Of a stretch of DNA of 64,000 nucleotides, positions 8,061-15,915 are shown one piece after another; the stretch's first letter is position 1; every line of letters begins with the position of its first letter. The notes under the pieces are model-generated. The model was not told the origin of the DNA. It saw only the letters and a program-made list of their open reading frames with translations, and did not search any database. The stretch is from an uncultured Bacteroidia bacterium (GTDB lineage: Bacteria; Bacteroidota; Bacteroidia; Bacteroidales; ML635J-15). The stretch covers positions 155,027-219,026 of the forward strand of contig CACYQN010000012.1 in NCBI GenBank assembly GCA_902776565.1, written 5' to 3'. The position numbers and the translations under genes are program-made.

Positions 8061-9674
8061 TTATAGCTTTGGACCTGCATCAACCAACTTCTTGCCGGCA
8101 GGGTTGCTTGTGAACTTAACAAAGTTCTTGATGAAGCGTTCTGCAAGGTCGCGTGCCTTAACGTCCCACTCGTTGGCGGTTGCGTAGGTGTCGCGCGGGT
8201 CGAGAATCTTCGGGTCAACGCCTGGCAATGCAGTCGGAACTTCGAAATCGAAGTACGGAATCTTCTTTGTCGGAGCGGTCAAGATTGAGCCGTCGAGGAT
8301 TGCATCGATGATACCACGGGTATCCTTAATCGAGATACGCTTGCCAGTACCGTTCCATCCTGTGTTAACCAAATAAGCCTTTGCATTGCTCTTTTCCATA
8401 CGCTTTACCAGTTCTTCAGCATACTTTGTCGGGTGCAATTCGAGGAATGCCTGACCGAAGCATGCGCTGAAAGTTGGAGTAGGTTCGGTAATGCCACGCT
8501 CTGTTCCTGCCAACTTAGCTGTGAAACCGCTAAGGAAGTAGTACTTGCACTGTTCGGGTGTTAGTATTGATACAGGAGGAAGAACACCGAATGCATCAGC
8601 AGAAAGGAAAATAACGTTTTCTGCGGCAGGAGCTGCACTTATCGGACGAACAATCTTCTCGATATGGTCAATCGGGTAGCTTACGCGGGTATTTTCGGTA
8701 ACGCTCTTGTCGGCGAAATTAATCTTACCCTTTTCGTCAACGGTAACGTTCTCGAGAAGTGCATTGCGACGGATTGCGTTGTAGATATCGGGTTCGCTGT
8801 CCTTGTCGAGGTTGATGACCTTTGCGTAGCAGCCGCCTTCGAAGTTGAAAACGCCGTCGTCGTCCCAGCCGTGTTCGTCGTCACCGATGAGCAGACGCTT
8901 CGGGTCGGTAGAAAGGGTGGTCTTGCCTGTTCCGCTAAGTCCAAAGAAGATAGCGGTGTGCTTGCCCTGCATGTCGGTGTTTGCCGAGCAGTGCATAGCA
9001 GCAATACCTTGCAATGGAAGATAGTAGTTCATCATCGAGAACATACCCTTCTTCATTTCGCCACCGTACCAAGTATTGAGGATAACCTGCTCGCGGCTCG
9101 TGATGTTGAATACAACTGCGGTTTCGCTGTTGAGACCGAGTTCCTTGTAGTTTTCAACCTTTGCCTTCGAAGCGGTGTAAACGGTGAAGTTCGGTTCAAA
9201 GTCCTTCAACTCTTCTTCTGTAGGCTTGATGAACATATTGCGTACGAAGTGAGCCTGCCAAGCAACTTCCATGATGAAACGCACGTTCATGCGGGTATCC
9301 TTGTTGGCACCGCAGAAAGCATCAACTACGAACAGTTCCTTGTCGCAAAGCTGCTTCTTTGCAAGGTCTTTCACTACATTCCAAGTTTCCTGCGAGCAAA
9401 CGTGGTTATCGTTCTTGTATTCGTCGGTAGTCCACCATACGGTATCCTTTGAGTTTTCGTCCATAACGATGAACTTATCCTTAGGCGAACGACCAGTATA
9501 GATACCTGTCATTACGTTTACAGCGTCGAGTTCGGTAAGCTGGCCTTTATCGAAACCTTCGAGCGACGGGTCCATCTCAAATTTGAACAATTCCTCGTAT
9601 GAGGGATTATAATGAAGCTTTTTTACACCTGTTATGCCTATTTTGGCAAGGTCTTTCAATATTTTTTCGTTCAT
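8061..9674 (-). CDS. pckA: Phosphoenolpyruvate carboxykinase (ATP)
   Basis: Interconverts oxaloacetate + ATP with phosphoenolpyruvate + CO2 + ADP. In gut and anaerobic Bacteroidota it often runs in the carboxylating direction during succinate fermentation. 537 residues, normal length. Visible motifs: [10 protein letters not shown] (substrate), the kinase P-loop [13 protein letters not shown], the metal-site segment [13 protein letters not shown], and RVSYPIDHI. Transcribed alone: a terminator follows, and the upstream lipoprotein gene ends 36 bp before its start. No clear -7 box is seen just upstream, so read-through from the lipoprotein gene is possible. Confidence 0.97.
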   Translation of the reverse strand: MNEKILKDLAKIGITGVKKLHYNPSYEELFKFEMDPSLEGFDKGQLTELDAVNVMTGIYTGRSPKDKFIVMDENSKDTVWWTTDEYKNDNHVCSQETWNVVKDLAKKQLCDKELFVVDAFCGANKDTRMNVRFIMEVAWQAHFVRNMFIKPTEEELKDFEPNFTVYTASKAKVENYKELGLNSETAVVFNITSREQVILNTWYGGEMKKGMFSMMNYYLPLQGIAAMHCSANTDMQGKHTAIFFGLSGTGKTTLSTDPKRLLIGDDEHGWDDDGVFNFEGGCYAKVINLDKDSEPDIYNAIRRNALLENVTVDEKGKINFADKSVTENTRVSYPIDHIEKIVRPISAAPAAENVIFLSADAFGVLPPVSILTPEQCKYYFLSGFTAKLAGTERGITEPTPTFSACFGQAFLELHPTKYAEELVKRMEKSNAKAYLVNTGWNGTGKRISIKDTRGIIDAILDGSILTAPTKKIPYFDFEVPTALPGVDPKILDPRDTYATANEWDVKARDLAERFIKNFVKFTSNPAGKKLVDAGPKL

Positions 9675-9709
9675 GTGAAAATTTTTATGTTGTTTTACAT
9701 TATGATTTA

Positions 9710-10588
9710 CTATTCAACGACGGTTTCGTCAGTATATTTCAAATCGAAAACACCGTCAGAAATTGACTGCACTTCGTTGTTATTGTTGCGATAGTTGAAA
9801 AAGAAAGTTCCTTTGATTATCTTGTTCTGAGTATTGTTTTCGGTAATGGTTATTGCACCTGCAGTGGCTGGAAAACTATAGAATCCAGACTGGAAGAAAC
9901 CGGAAACGTCCTGTCCGAAATAGTGAACGCCAGCGGAAACATTCTGTGGCATTTGCAAGGTCACGCTCTGCCAAGCCTGCGAGCGGTCGCATTCGCCTTT
10001 CACAATCATTGCAGTATCGTTCTTGACACCCGAAACATTTACGGCTTCCCACAATATGTTGTTGTGTGTAAATTTGAACACATTGTTATATTGTTCATCT
10101 TCAAAATTATAGAACGTATAAGGCACATTTGTAAATCTTCCTTCAGTCACCGACTTTGATGCCCCGTCGGAACGGCAAGCTTTGAAACTGAACTCACCGC
10201 CAAGTGTTTTGGTCTCCTCGTTAAACGACGTAAGCCTCAACACGCCGCCGCCGTCGCCAATCAATGTCGAGAACCGTTCTGTCCCAGATGCCATATTCGG
10301 AATAAACTCGGCAAAATGTCCGTTTGTAGGAGAAAACGTATATTCACCTAGTTCTTTTGTGTTAAGAGTTATTATCATTGTCTGACCATTGGCCGACGTA
10401 CCATTAATCTTTATCTTGTGTTCGCTAACAATAGCCGTCGGGTCTGCACCACGCCAGTTGGAACCGTTTACAAGTCCGTACATTGCCACAAGGTTAGCTT
10501 TTCCTGAGTTTGTTCCACCGCACGAATACAGCAAGGAGAGCGATGCAATCAACAGCATTGTAATAAATATGGATAAATAGCGATTCAT
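9710..10588 (-). CDS. Putative lipoprotein of unknown function
   Basis: 292 residues from ATG 10588 ([25 protein letters not shown]). The signal peptide ends in the lipobox LLYSC, so Cys is probably lipidated and the protein envelope-anchored. The mature part looks all-beta, with two similar halves: [15 protein letters not shown] and [16 protein letters not shown] style strands, and GTF/GEF repeats ([18 protein letters not shown]). This suggests two beta-sandwich domains of the kind often found in small Bacteroidales surface lipoproteins. I do not recognise a named family. It has its own -7 box upstream and is followed by pckA. Confidence 0.75.
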   Translation of the reverse strand: MNRYLSIFITMLLIASLSLLYSCGGTNSGKANLVAMYGLVNGSNWRGADPTAIVSEHKIKINGTSANGQTMIITLNTKELGEYTFSPTNGHFAEFIPNMASGTERFSTLIGDGGGVLRLTSFNEETKTLGGEFSFKACRSDGASKSVTEGRFTNVPYTFYNFEDEQYNNVFKFTHNNILWEAVNVSGVKNDTAMIVKGECDRSQAWQSVTLQMPQNVSAGVHYFGQDVSGFFQSGFYSFPATAGAITITENNTQNKIIKGTFFFNYRNNNNEVQSISDGVFDLKYTDETVVE

Positions 10589-10615
10589 ATATAATATGTC
10601 TTTTTTGTAAGACTG

Positions 10616-10623
10616 CAAAGATA
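10616..10623 (-). promoter_or_regulatory. -7 box for the 9.7 kb lipoprotein gene
   Basis: TATCTTTG on the minus strand, 27 bases before ATG 10588; matches TAnnTTTG. Confidence 0.6.
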
Positions 10624-10701
10624 ATCATTTTTAGTTAATGCATTGAATTTTTGGAAAAAACTAACAATAAAATTTATTGGAAAATATTTTCGGAAATAAT
10701 T

Positions 10702-10731
10702 TTTGTGTTATCCAAAAAACATATATCTTTG
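10702..10731 (+). promoter_or_regulatory. Promoter of tRNA-Ser
   Basis: -33 TTTG (10702-10705), an 18-bp spacer, and -7 TATCTTTG (10724-10731), ending about 42 bases before the mature tRNA. Confidence 0.65.
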
Positions 10732-10773
10732 CACCCGCATTTCCGCTTTTAGGAGATGTTCAGATTTTAGCAC

Positions 10774-10863
<90 letters not shown>

Positions 10864-10864
10864 A

Positions 10865-10896
10865 AAAAATAGCGAAGCTTTTGCTTCGCTATTTTT
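10865..10896 (+). terminator. Terminator of tRNA-Ser
   Basis: AATAGCGAAGC-TTTT-GCTTCGCTATT is a perfect stem with A-rich and T-rich flanks, immediately after the tRNA; probably bidirectional. Confidence 0.85.
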
Positions 10897-10947
10897 GTTT
10901 TCTGCAAATCCTTGAATGCTCGCATTCAAAAGGAATTGCAGAAAACA
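10896..10947. repeat. Long nested hairpin downstream of tRNA-Ser
   Basis: Outer arms TGTTTTCTGCAA / TTGCAGAAAACA enclose inner arms TTGAATGC / GCATTCAA around a 2-base loop, so nearly all 52 bases pair. It abuts the tRNA terminator and no gene uses it. Possible mobile-element remnant or second terminator. Confidence 0.7.
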
Positions 10948-11025
10948 AAAATGAAAACGCAGCGACACAAGTTTCCTTTTTTTTGCAAGGATGCCCGCGG
11001 CAGCGTCGGTAATCTACAATCCAAC

Positions 11026-11055
11026 AAAAAAAAGGCTGCAATCGCAACCTTTTTT
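11026..11055. terminator. Terminator-like hairpin
   Basis: A-run, GGcTGC, ATC loop region, GCAaCC and T-run form a short bidirectional terminator-like hairpin between the tRNA region and the convergent lipoprotein gene. Confidence 0.6.
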
Positions 11056-11064
11056 CCATTTTAT

Positions 11065-11245
11065 GTATTCGTCAACCACGGCTCTTTCATTTAACCGCCC
11101 CCTGAGCCTGTCGAAGGGTAAGGTTGGTAGCATTATATCATTTCGTTACCTTGACTTCGACAAGCTCAGCCAGATTAATTCAGATGCTAATTATTTGTAT
11201 CACAAATAACAATATGGTCCAAATGAAAGAGCCGTATTCGTCAAC
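11065..11245. mobile_element. MITE-like palindromic element R, copy 1, with 12-bp flanking direct repeat
   Basis: GTATTCGTCAAC occurs on both sides (11065-11076 and 11234-11245). Just inside are 14-bp inverted repeats CGGCTCTTTCATTT (11079-11092) and its complement (11221-11234). A nested palindrome with GAGCCTGTCGAAG and CTTCGACAAGCTC lies within. Bases 11075-11174 are identical to 57839-57938. It carries no gene. The right flanking repeat touches the stop codon of the adjacent lipoprotein gene. Confidence 0.75.
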
Positions 11246-12516
11246 TAATCGTCAAAGAAATAATCCGGATGTGTCCCTCTTACAACAAGCATTTCACAAT
11301 AAATATCATACTGCATTCCACTGCCTACGCCAAACACCCTAGGTATCATTTTCTTGGCAATGTCCTCGATGCGATAAACAGTGTCTTTTGTTATGAGACC
11401 ATCCTCTACCAGCATAAGGCGCGGATTGGCTTGTCCGGCATCGGTCTTTGCTATACCTTCGGTGTCGAACACAATCTTGTCGATGCAATCGAGACCATTG
11501 TCTTTTATGTACGAAGCTGCAAGCTCTTCATTTTCGGCAGAAACTACAATGTATATCGGCGCCAAATTGACAATCTCCTTTCTAGCAATCAACGAATCAA
11601 TTACCATTCTATCGGCGTCTGACACTTCATTCTTGCAATAAAACGTAACTATCTTATACATATTATCATCAATCTCGTTCTTCGACTTTACCAAAGCTAC
11701 AACAGGACTGTTTTCTTCAGCAAACTTGACTTTGTATTCTTCCCAGTCTTTATGTCTTTTCTCAAGGTCGGCACGGCACGAATCAATGTACTGCTTATAA
11801 TCGCGGTCGGTCTTTGTGAGCCTCAGATAGTTCAGCTTTATGATAGAATCGTTGACAATGTCATAGTTAATCGCAATTCTGTCATTAGAACACCATATAC
11901 CACGTTCGTTGTAAATTTCACCTATATAATTGAAATCCTTATCCGCAAGAACACAAGTGTGAACATGCTCTCCATAGTATTCAGAATCATAAGCTATGAT
12001 ATGATAATATACCTCATTAGTTTTGTCATATATAAAAGTACGACGCATATCATTTTTCTCTCTGAAGATAGTATCAACATATAATTTCTCGTTGCTCGTA
12101 GCCAATTGAACTTCTGTTGGCATTATGGTATCAAAATACAACGTGTTTAAATCTATTGCTTTTACATGAAACACATTATCAGCAATTTCTTTTCTTTCCT
12201 CTCTCACCAACTCTACATCTTCCGCTTTATCCAATTCATACATCTTTTTGCCTGTTGCCAAGTCATAATATGAATTGGTTTCTCCATAAGCTTCATAAGA
12301 AAAGACCAGAACATCCTTGCCGTCAATATCCAAAAGCGTTAGAGGACGCGTTCTGCTGGCATACCGAGTGCCCCTGTCTTCTGGATTTACTAGGATTTCC
12401 TGCGTTTTATACACTTCCCACTCATAAACTGCTGGTTCGGGCTTGGCATTGCGATTACACGAAACCAACGTTGTCATTAATGCGGCAACTCCTAATAACC
12501 AAAATGTTTTTCTCAT
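11245..12516 (-). CDS. Lipoprotein with C-terminal thioredoxin-like segment (paralog 2)
   Basis: 423 residues. Signal peptide with lipobox LVSC (MRKTFWLLGVAALMTTLVSCN), so an envelope lipoprotein. The N-terminal half holds beta-rich blocks (LLDIDGKDVLVFSY, NSYYDLATGKKMY) recalling DUF4221-like propellers. The last 120 residues (VNLAPIYIVVSAENEELAASY, then FDTEGIAKTDAG and PRLMLVEDGLI) read like a thioredoxin fold without CxxC. It is paralogous to the gene at 12812-13966 throughout: the signal peptides differ by two residues, and the C-terminal halves are most alike. Start 12516 is supported by a strong Shine-Dalgarno sequence. Function unknown. Confidence 0.75.
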   Translation of the reverse strand: MRKTFWLLGVAALMTTLVSCNRNAKPEPAVYEWEVYKTQEILVNPEDRGTRYASRTRPLTLLDIDGKDVLVFSYEAYGETNSYYDLATGKKMYELDKAEDVELVREERKEIADNVFHVKAIDLNTLYFDTIMPTEVQLATSNEKLYVDTIFREKNDMRRTFIYDKTNEVYYHIIAYDSEYYGEHVHTCVLADKDFNYIGEIYNERGIWCSNDRIAINYDIVNDSIIKLNYLRLTKTDRDYKQYIDSCRADLEKRHKDWEEYKVKFAEENSPVVALVKSKNEIDDNMYKIVTFYCKNEVSDADRMVIDSLIARKEIVNLAPIYIVVSAENEELAASYIKDNGLDCIDKIVFDTEGIAKTDAGQANPRLMLVEDGLITKDTVYRIEDIAKKMIPRVFGVGSGMQYDIYCEMLVVRGTHPDYFFDD

Positions 12517-12520
12517 AATT

Positions 12521-12531
12521 AAACCTCCTTT
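12521..12531 (-). promoter_or_regulatory. Unusually strong Shine-Dalgarno site
   Basis: AAAGGAGGTTT on the minus strand, about 5 bases before ATG 12516. Such full anti-16S complementarity is uncommon in Bacteroidota, where most genes rely on A-rich leaders. The paralog at 13966 has a weaker AGGAGA. Confidence 0.6.
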
Positions 12532-12572
12532 AAATATTTTATTGTCAAACGAATTAAACTCATATTATCTTT

Positions 12573-12788
12573 AATGATTATCCGCAATCAGCACAAAACA
12601 ATGATTTCAAAGGAGATTTCGGATAGTTTGATTCACACAGCTCCCCATTCCGTATCGCTGGTTCATCATAACTTCCGAAATGACGGTGAGGAGTCATTCC
12701 ACAAAGCAGAACGAACAGGCACAGGTACGAGCCTTGTGAGTTCGCTTATGCGGAATCTCCACATTGGTGAAAATTGCGGATAATCATT
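12573..12788. mobile_element. MITE-like element A (216 bp, 16-bp TIRs, 8-bp TSD)
   Basis: Perfect terminal inverted repeats AATGATTATCCGCAAT (12573-12588) and its complement (12773-12788) are directly abutted by TTATCTTT on both sides (12565-12572 and 12789-12796), a target-site duplication. The interior has two modules, one around AGCTCCCCATTCCGTATCGC and one around GTCATTCCACAAAGCAGAAC, shared with elements at 19.3 and 61.7 kb. No transposase is encoded. It sits between two paralogous lipoprotein genes. Confidence 0.85.
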
Positions 12789-12811
12789 TTATCTTTTTTC
12801 TCCTAAATCAA

Positions 12812-13966
12812 TTAATCGTCAATAAATGCGCCGCCAGTAACCGCGACAACAAGTTCACCATCATAAATATAATATCGAGTAAATTTGCCTTCGCCAAATA
12901 ATCTCGGAATCATCTCTGTGCCTATGTCTTGGGTACTATAAATAGTGTCTCTTGTTATAAGACCATCTTCCACAAGCATAAAGCGCGGATTGTCTTGTCC
13001 CGCATCTGTCTTTGCAAAGCCTTCGGTATCGAACACAATCTTTTCGATGCAATCGAGACCGTTTTTCTTGACATACGAGGTGGCAACTTCTTCATTTTCG
13101 GCAGAAATCACAAGATATATAGGTGCCAAGTTGACAATTTCCTTTTCGCCAATCAGCGAGTCGATAACCATCTTGTCGCCATCCGATATTTCATCCTTGC
13201 AGTACAAGGTAAGTACCTTATATACTCTGTCAGCCTCGGGCTTTACCAAACCAATGAGCGGACTGTTTTCTGGGGAATTCTTCTCCTTATATTCTTCCCA
13301 ATCCTTATGCTTTTTCTCAAGGTCGGCACGGCACGATTCAATGTACTCCTTGTAGTCGCGGTCGGTCTTAGTAAGTTTCAAAAAGTTAACCGTCACAACC
13401 GAATTGTTTTTTATACGGCTGATATCGACAAGTATCCTACCGTTCCAGAACCAAGGAAAAACCTTACTGTCGTAAATTGTTCCCAAATATTTGAAATCCT
13501 TATCGATAATAATAAGTTCGTTAACATTTTTACCATAATATTCGGTATCGTAAGCCTTCTCTGCCCAGTAAACATTGTTAGTCTCGTCATAATCAAGCCT
13601 AACACCAAGCTGCTTGCTGTCACCTGCCAACAACGGAACATCAACATCAATCACAGTATCCAAAGACACGGGTTCCTTGGGTTCAACATTACTAACACCG
13701 CTCATCTTCTTGCCAGTTTCCAAATCGTAGTACGATATGCTTCCATTAGAATAAAACACAAGCGCATCCTTGCCGTCAATGTCAACAAGTCCTCCTGGAA
13801 GAGTTATTTCACTTTCCAAATCTCTATCTTCGGCGTTCAACACAATTTTCTGCGTCTTATACACTTCCAATTCATAAACTGCAGGTTCTGGCTTTGCATT
13901 GCGATTGCACGAAACCAACGTTGCCATTAATGCGGCAACTCCTAATAACCAAAATGGTTTTCTCAT
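12812..13966 (-). CDS. Lipoprotein with C-terminal thioredoxin-like segment (paralog 1)
   Basis: 384 residues with signal peptide and lipobox LVSC (MRKPFWLLGVAALMATLVSCN). Same layout as the downstream paralog: a beta-rich N-terminal half (GGLVDIDGKDALVFYS, ISYYDLETGKKM), a charged segment LTKTDRDYKEYIESCRADLE, and a C-terminal thioredoxin-like stretch (IYLVISAENEEVATSYVKK, PRFMLVEDGLI) lacking a CxxC redox pair. Probably a tandem duplication; a MITE-like element now separates the copies. RBS AGGAGA lies just upstream, and a -7-like TATTTTTG is at 14109-14116, about 140 bases before the ATG. Substrate or role unknown. Confidence 0.75.
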   Translation of the reverse strand: MRKPFWLLGVAALMATLVSCNRNAKPEPAVYELEVYKTQKIVLNAEDRDLESEITLPGGLVDIDGKDALVFYSNGSISYYDLETGKKMSGVSNVEPKEPVSLDTVIDVDVPLLAGDSKQLGVRLDYDETNNVYWAEKAYDTEYYGKNVNELIIIDKDFKYLGTIYDSKVFPWFWNGRILVDISRIKNNSVVTVNFLKLTKTDRDYKEYIESCRADLEKKHKDWEEYKEKNSPENSPLIGLVKPEADRVYKVLTLYCKDEISDGDKMVIDSLIGEKEIVNLAPIYLVISAENEEVATSYVKKNGLDCIEKIVFDTEGFAKTDAGQDNPRFMLVEDGLITRDTIYSTQDIGTEMIPRLFGEGKFTRYYIYDGELVVAVTGGAFIDD

Positions 13967-14188
13967 AAAACTAATCTCCTAAAATTTAATGTTATACGAA
14001 TAAAAATCAAACTTGCCTGTCTTTCCTTTTCTCTCCAAAGCGCAGAACCTTCTCCAGAATGATTAAACATATTATATCAACAACTCTATTCCATCATCAT
14101 ATCGGCTACAAAAATAAAAAATTATTCTTAATAAATATCCAAAGGTTAAAAAATAAAATTTAATATGTTTTGTATACCACAATAACGC
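13967..14188. other. Intergenic stretch, no gene seen
   Basis: AT-rich leader region of the lipoprotein pair, holding the RBS and one -7-like box (TATTTTTG, 14109-14116, minus strand). No ORF or repeat of note; the gltX terminator follows. Confidence 0.6.
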
Positions 14189-14223
14189 ACAAAAGGCGGA
14201 TTTATTGCACATCCGCCTTTTGT
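14189..14223 (-). terminator. Rho-independent terminator after gltX
   Basis: ACAAAAGGCGGAT pairs perfectly with ATCCGCCTTTTGT around a 9-base loop, about 50 bp past the gltX stop. Confidence 0.9.
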
Positions 14224-14273
14224 ATATTGAAAATTTCTACCTTTCGGCAAATAAATTGCTTATATATAAATAA

Positions 14274-15779
14274 TTAAGCCTTCAGTTCCTTGACTAAATT
14301 TTGTATTCTCTTCAAGGTTTCGGACTTACCGATGACTTCAATCATATCGAAAACGCTCGGGCCTTTGCCTTCGCCAACGATAGCCAGACGGAAAGGCGAC
14401 ATAACCTTGCCAAATCCCCATTCGTTGCCTTCAATCCAAGCTTTTACAGCACCTTCGGTAGTTTCGGGCTTGAAGTCGGGGCATTTGTCGAGTATGGTAA
14501 TCAACGTTTCGAGAACCTCGGCAGTGTCTTCCTTGCAGGCTTTCTTCTTGAACTTTTCGTCGAACTGGGTCGGAGTCTCGAAGAAGAAGCGGGTTTCGTC
14601 CCACATTTCGTGGATGAACGAAATACGTTCCTTCATAAGTTCGCAAATGCGTACAATGTCGAACTTTGAGTAATCGATGCCACGAGCGTCCAAATCCTTG
14701 CGGAAAAGTTCTGCGACTTCCTCTGCCGACTTCTTCATTATGTACTGGTGGTTGAACCACTTTGTCTTGTCGGGGTCGAAACGGCTTCCGCTCTTGCCGA
14801 CGCGCTCTATGGTGAATTCCTTAATAAGTTCGTCCATCGAGAAGATTTCCTGCTCGGTGCCAGGATTCCAGCCCAAAAGTGCCAGCATATTGATGAAAGC
14901 CTCGGGGAAATATCCATCTTCGCGGTAACCCTTGCACATTTCGCCGTTGTTGTTGAACTGCATCGGGAAAACAGGGAATCCGAGCTGGTCGCCGTCGCGC
15001 TTGCTGAGCTTGCCCTTTCCGCTAGGCTTGAGGATAAGCGGCAAGTGTGCGAACTTAGGATGTTCCCAGCCAAATGCTTCGTACAACAATATATGCAGCG
15101 GCAACGATGGCAACCATTCCTCGCCACGGATGACGTGAGTGATTTCCATCAGATGGTCATCGACAATGTTTGCGAGATGGTAGGTTGGCAAGCCGTCGGT
15201 CTTCATCAGTACCTTGTCGTCCATTTCCTTGGTGTTGAATGTGATGTCGCCACGAATTTCGTCGTGGGTTTCGAGCACGCGGTTTTCCGGCACCTTGAAG
15301 CGCAGAACGTATGGAGTGCCGTTTTTCAGCAGTTCGTCAACTTCTTCCTTGCTAAGCGAAAGGCTGTTGCGCAGGCTCATGCGAGTGGAAAAGTTGTAGA
15401 TGAAGGTTTTGCCTTCCTTTTCGGCTGCAGCACGGAGCTCGTTCAGTTCCTCTGGAGTATCGAAAGCCATATATACGCTACCGTTGTCGATGAGTATCTG
15501 CGCATATTTTGCATAAATGTCCTTGCGGTCGCTCTGGCGGTACGGACCGTATTTTCCGCCTTCGCGGATACCTTCGTCGAATTTTATGCCGCACCATTCG
15601 AGCGAATTCATAATGTATTCCTCAGCGCCCTCTACATAGCGGGTCTGGTCGGTGTCTTCGATTCGGAGAATCATCTGTCCGCCATTGTGACGGGCAAACA
15701 AATAGTTGTACAATGCGGTTCTAACTCCGCCTATGTGTAGCGGTCCCGTAGGACTAGGTGCAAATCTTACCCTTACCAT
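14274..15779 (-). CDS. gltX: Glutamate-tRNA ligase
   Basis: Charges tRNA-Glu with glutamate; class I aminoacyl-tRNA synthetase. 501 residues. The N-terminal signature is FAPSPTGPLHIGGVRTALYN (HIGH motif = HIGG), followed by RIEDTDQTR; the KMSKS-type motif is KLSKRDGDQLG. The anticodon-binding half is complete. Stand-alone gene: a strong terminator follows, and its own -7 box (TATTTTTG) lies about 23 bp upstream. No unusual features. Confidence 0.97.
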   Translation of the reverse strand: MVRVRFAPSPTGPLHIGGVRTALYNYLFARHNGGQMILRIEDTDQTRYVEGAEEYIMNSLEWCGIKFDEGIREGGKYGPYRQSDRKDIYAKYAQILIDNGSVYMAFDTPEELNELRAAAEKEGKTFIYNFSTRMSLRNSLSLSKEEVDELLKNGTPYVLRFKVPENRVLETHDEIRGDITFNTKEMDDKVLMKTDGLPTYHLANIVDDHLMEITHVIRGEEWLPSLPLHILLYEAFGWEHPKFAHLPLILKPSGKGKLSKRDGDQLGFPVFPMQFNNNGEMCKGYREDGYFPEAFINMLALLGWNPGTEQEIFSMDELIKEFTIERVGKSGSRFDPDKTKWFNHQYIMKKSAEEVAELFRKDLDARGIDYSKFDIVRICELMKERISFIHEMWDETRFFFETPTQFDEKFKKKACKEDTAEVLETLITILDKCPDFKPETTEGAVKAWIEGNEWGFGKVMSPFRLAIVGEGKGPSVFDMIEVIGKSETLKRIQNLVKELKA

Positions 15780-15801
15780 AATGTTTTAAAATTTAATGGC
15801 A

Positions 15802-15809
15802 CAAAAATA
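15802..15809 (-). promoter_or_regulatory. -7 box of gltX
   Basis: TATTTTTG on the minus strand, 22 bases before the gltX ATG at 15779; matches TAnnTTTG. Confidence 0.6.
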
Positions 15810-15868
15810 CAATATTATTTACGAATTACGAATTACGATTTTAGATTGATTTTGAGATTGCACCACGC

Positions 15869-15901
15869 AAAAAAAAAGATGCCGACAAAATTGTCGGCAT
15901 C
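15869..15901 (-). terminator. Terminator of the sigma/anti-sigma operon
   Basis: GATGCCGACA-AAAT-TGTCGGCATC is a perfect 10-bp stem followed on the minus strand by nine or more T, 15 bp past the stop at 15916. Confidence 0.92.
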
Positions 15902-15915
15902 AATACCATAATACT

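Noticed and set aside
8664..9452. 262-codon open frame antisense to pckA
   Set aside because: Mirror frame of an unambiguous pckA.
12574..12783. 69-codon ORF inside element A
   Set aside because: Starts in the terminal inverted repeat and is not kept in elements B or C, so it is not a gene.
12929..13930. 333-codon open frame antisense to a lipoprotein gene
   Set aside because: The minus-strand lipoprotein has signal peptide, lipobox and a full-length paralog; the plus frame has no recognisable features.
14748..15740. 330-codon open frame antisense to gltX
   Set aside because: Complement shadow of a highly conserved tRNA ligase; no domain, no start signal.
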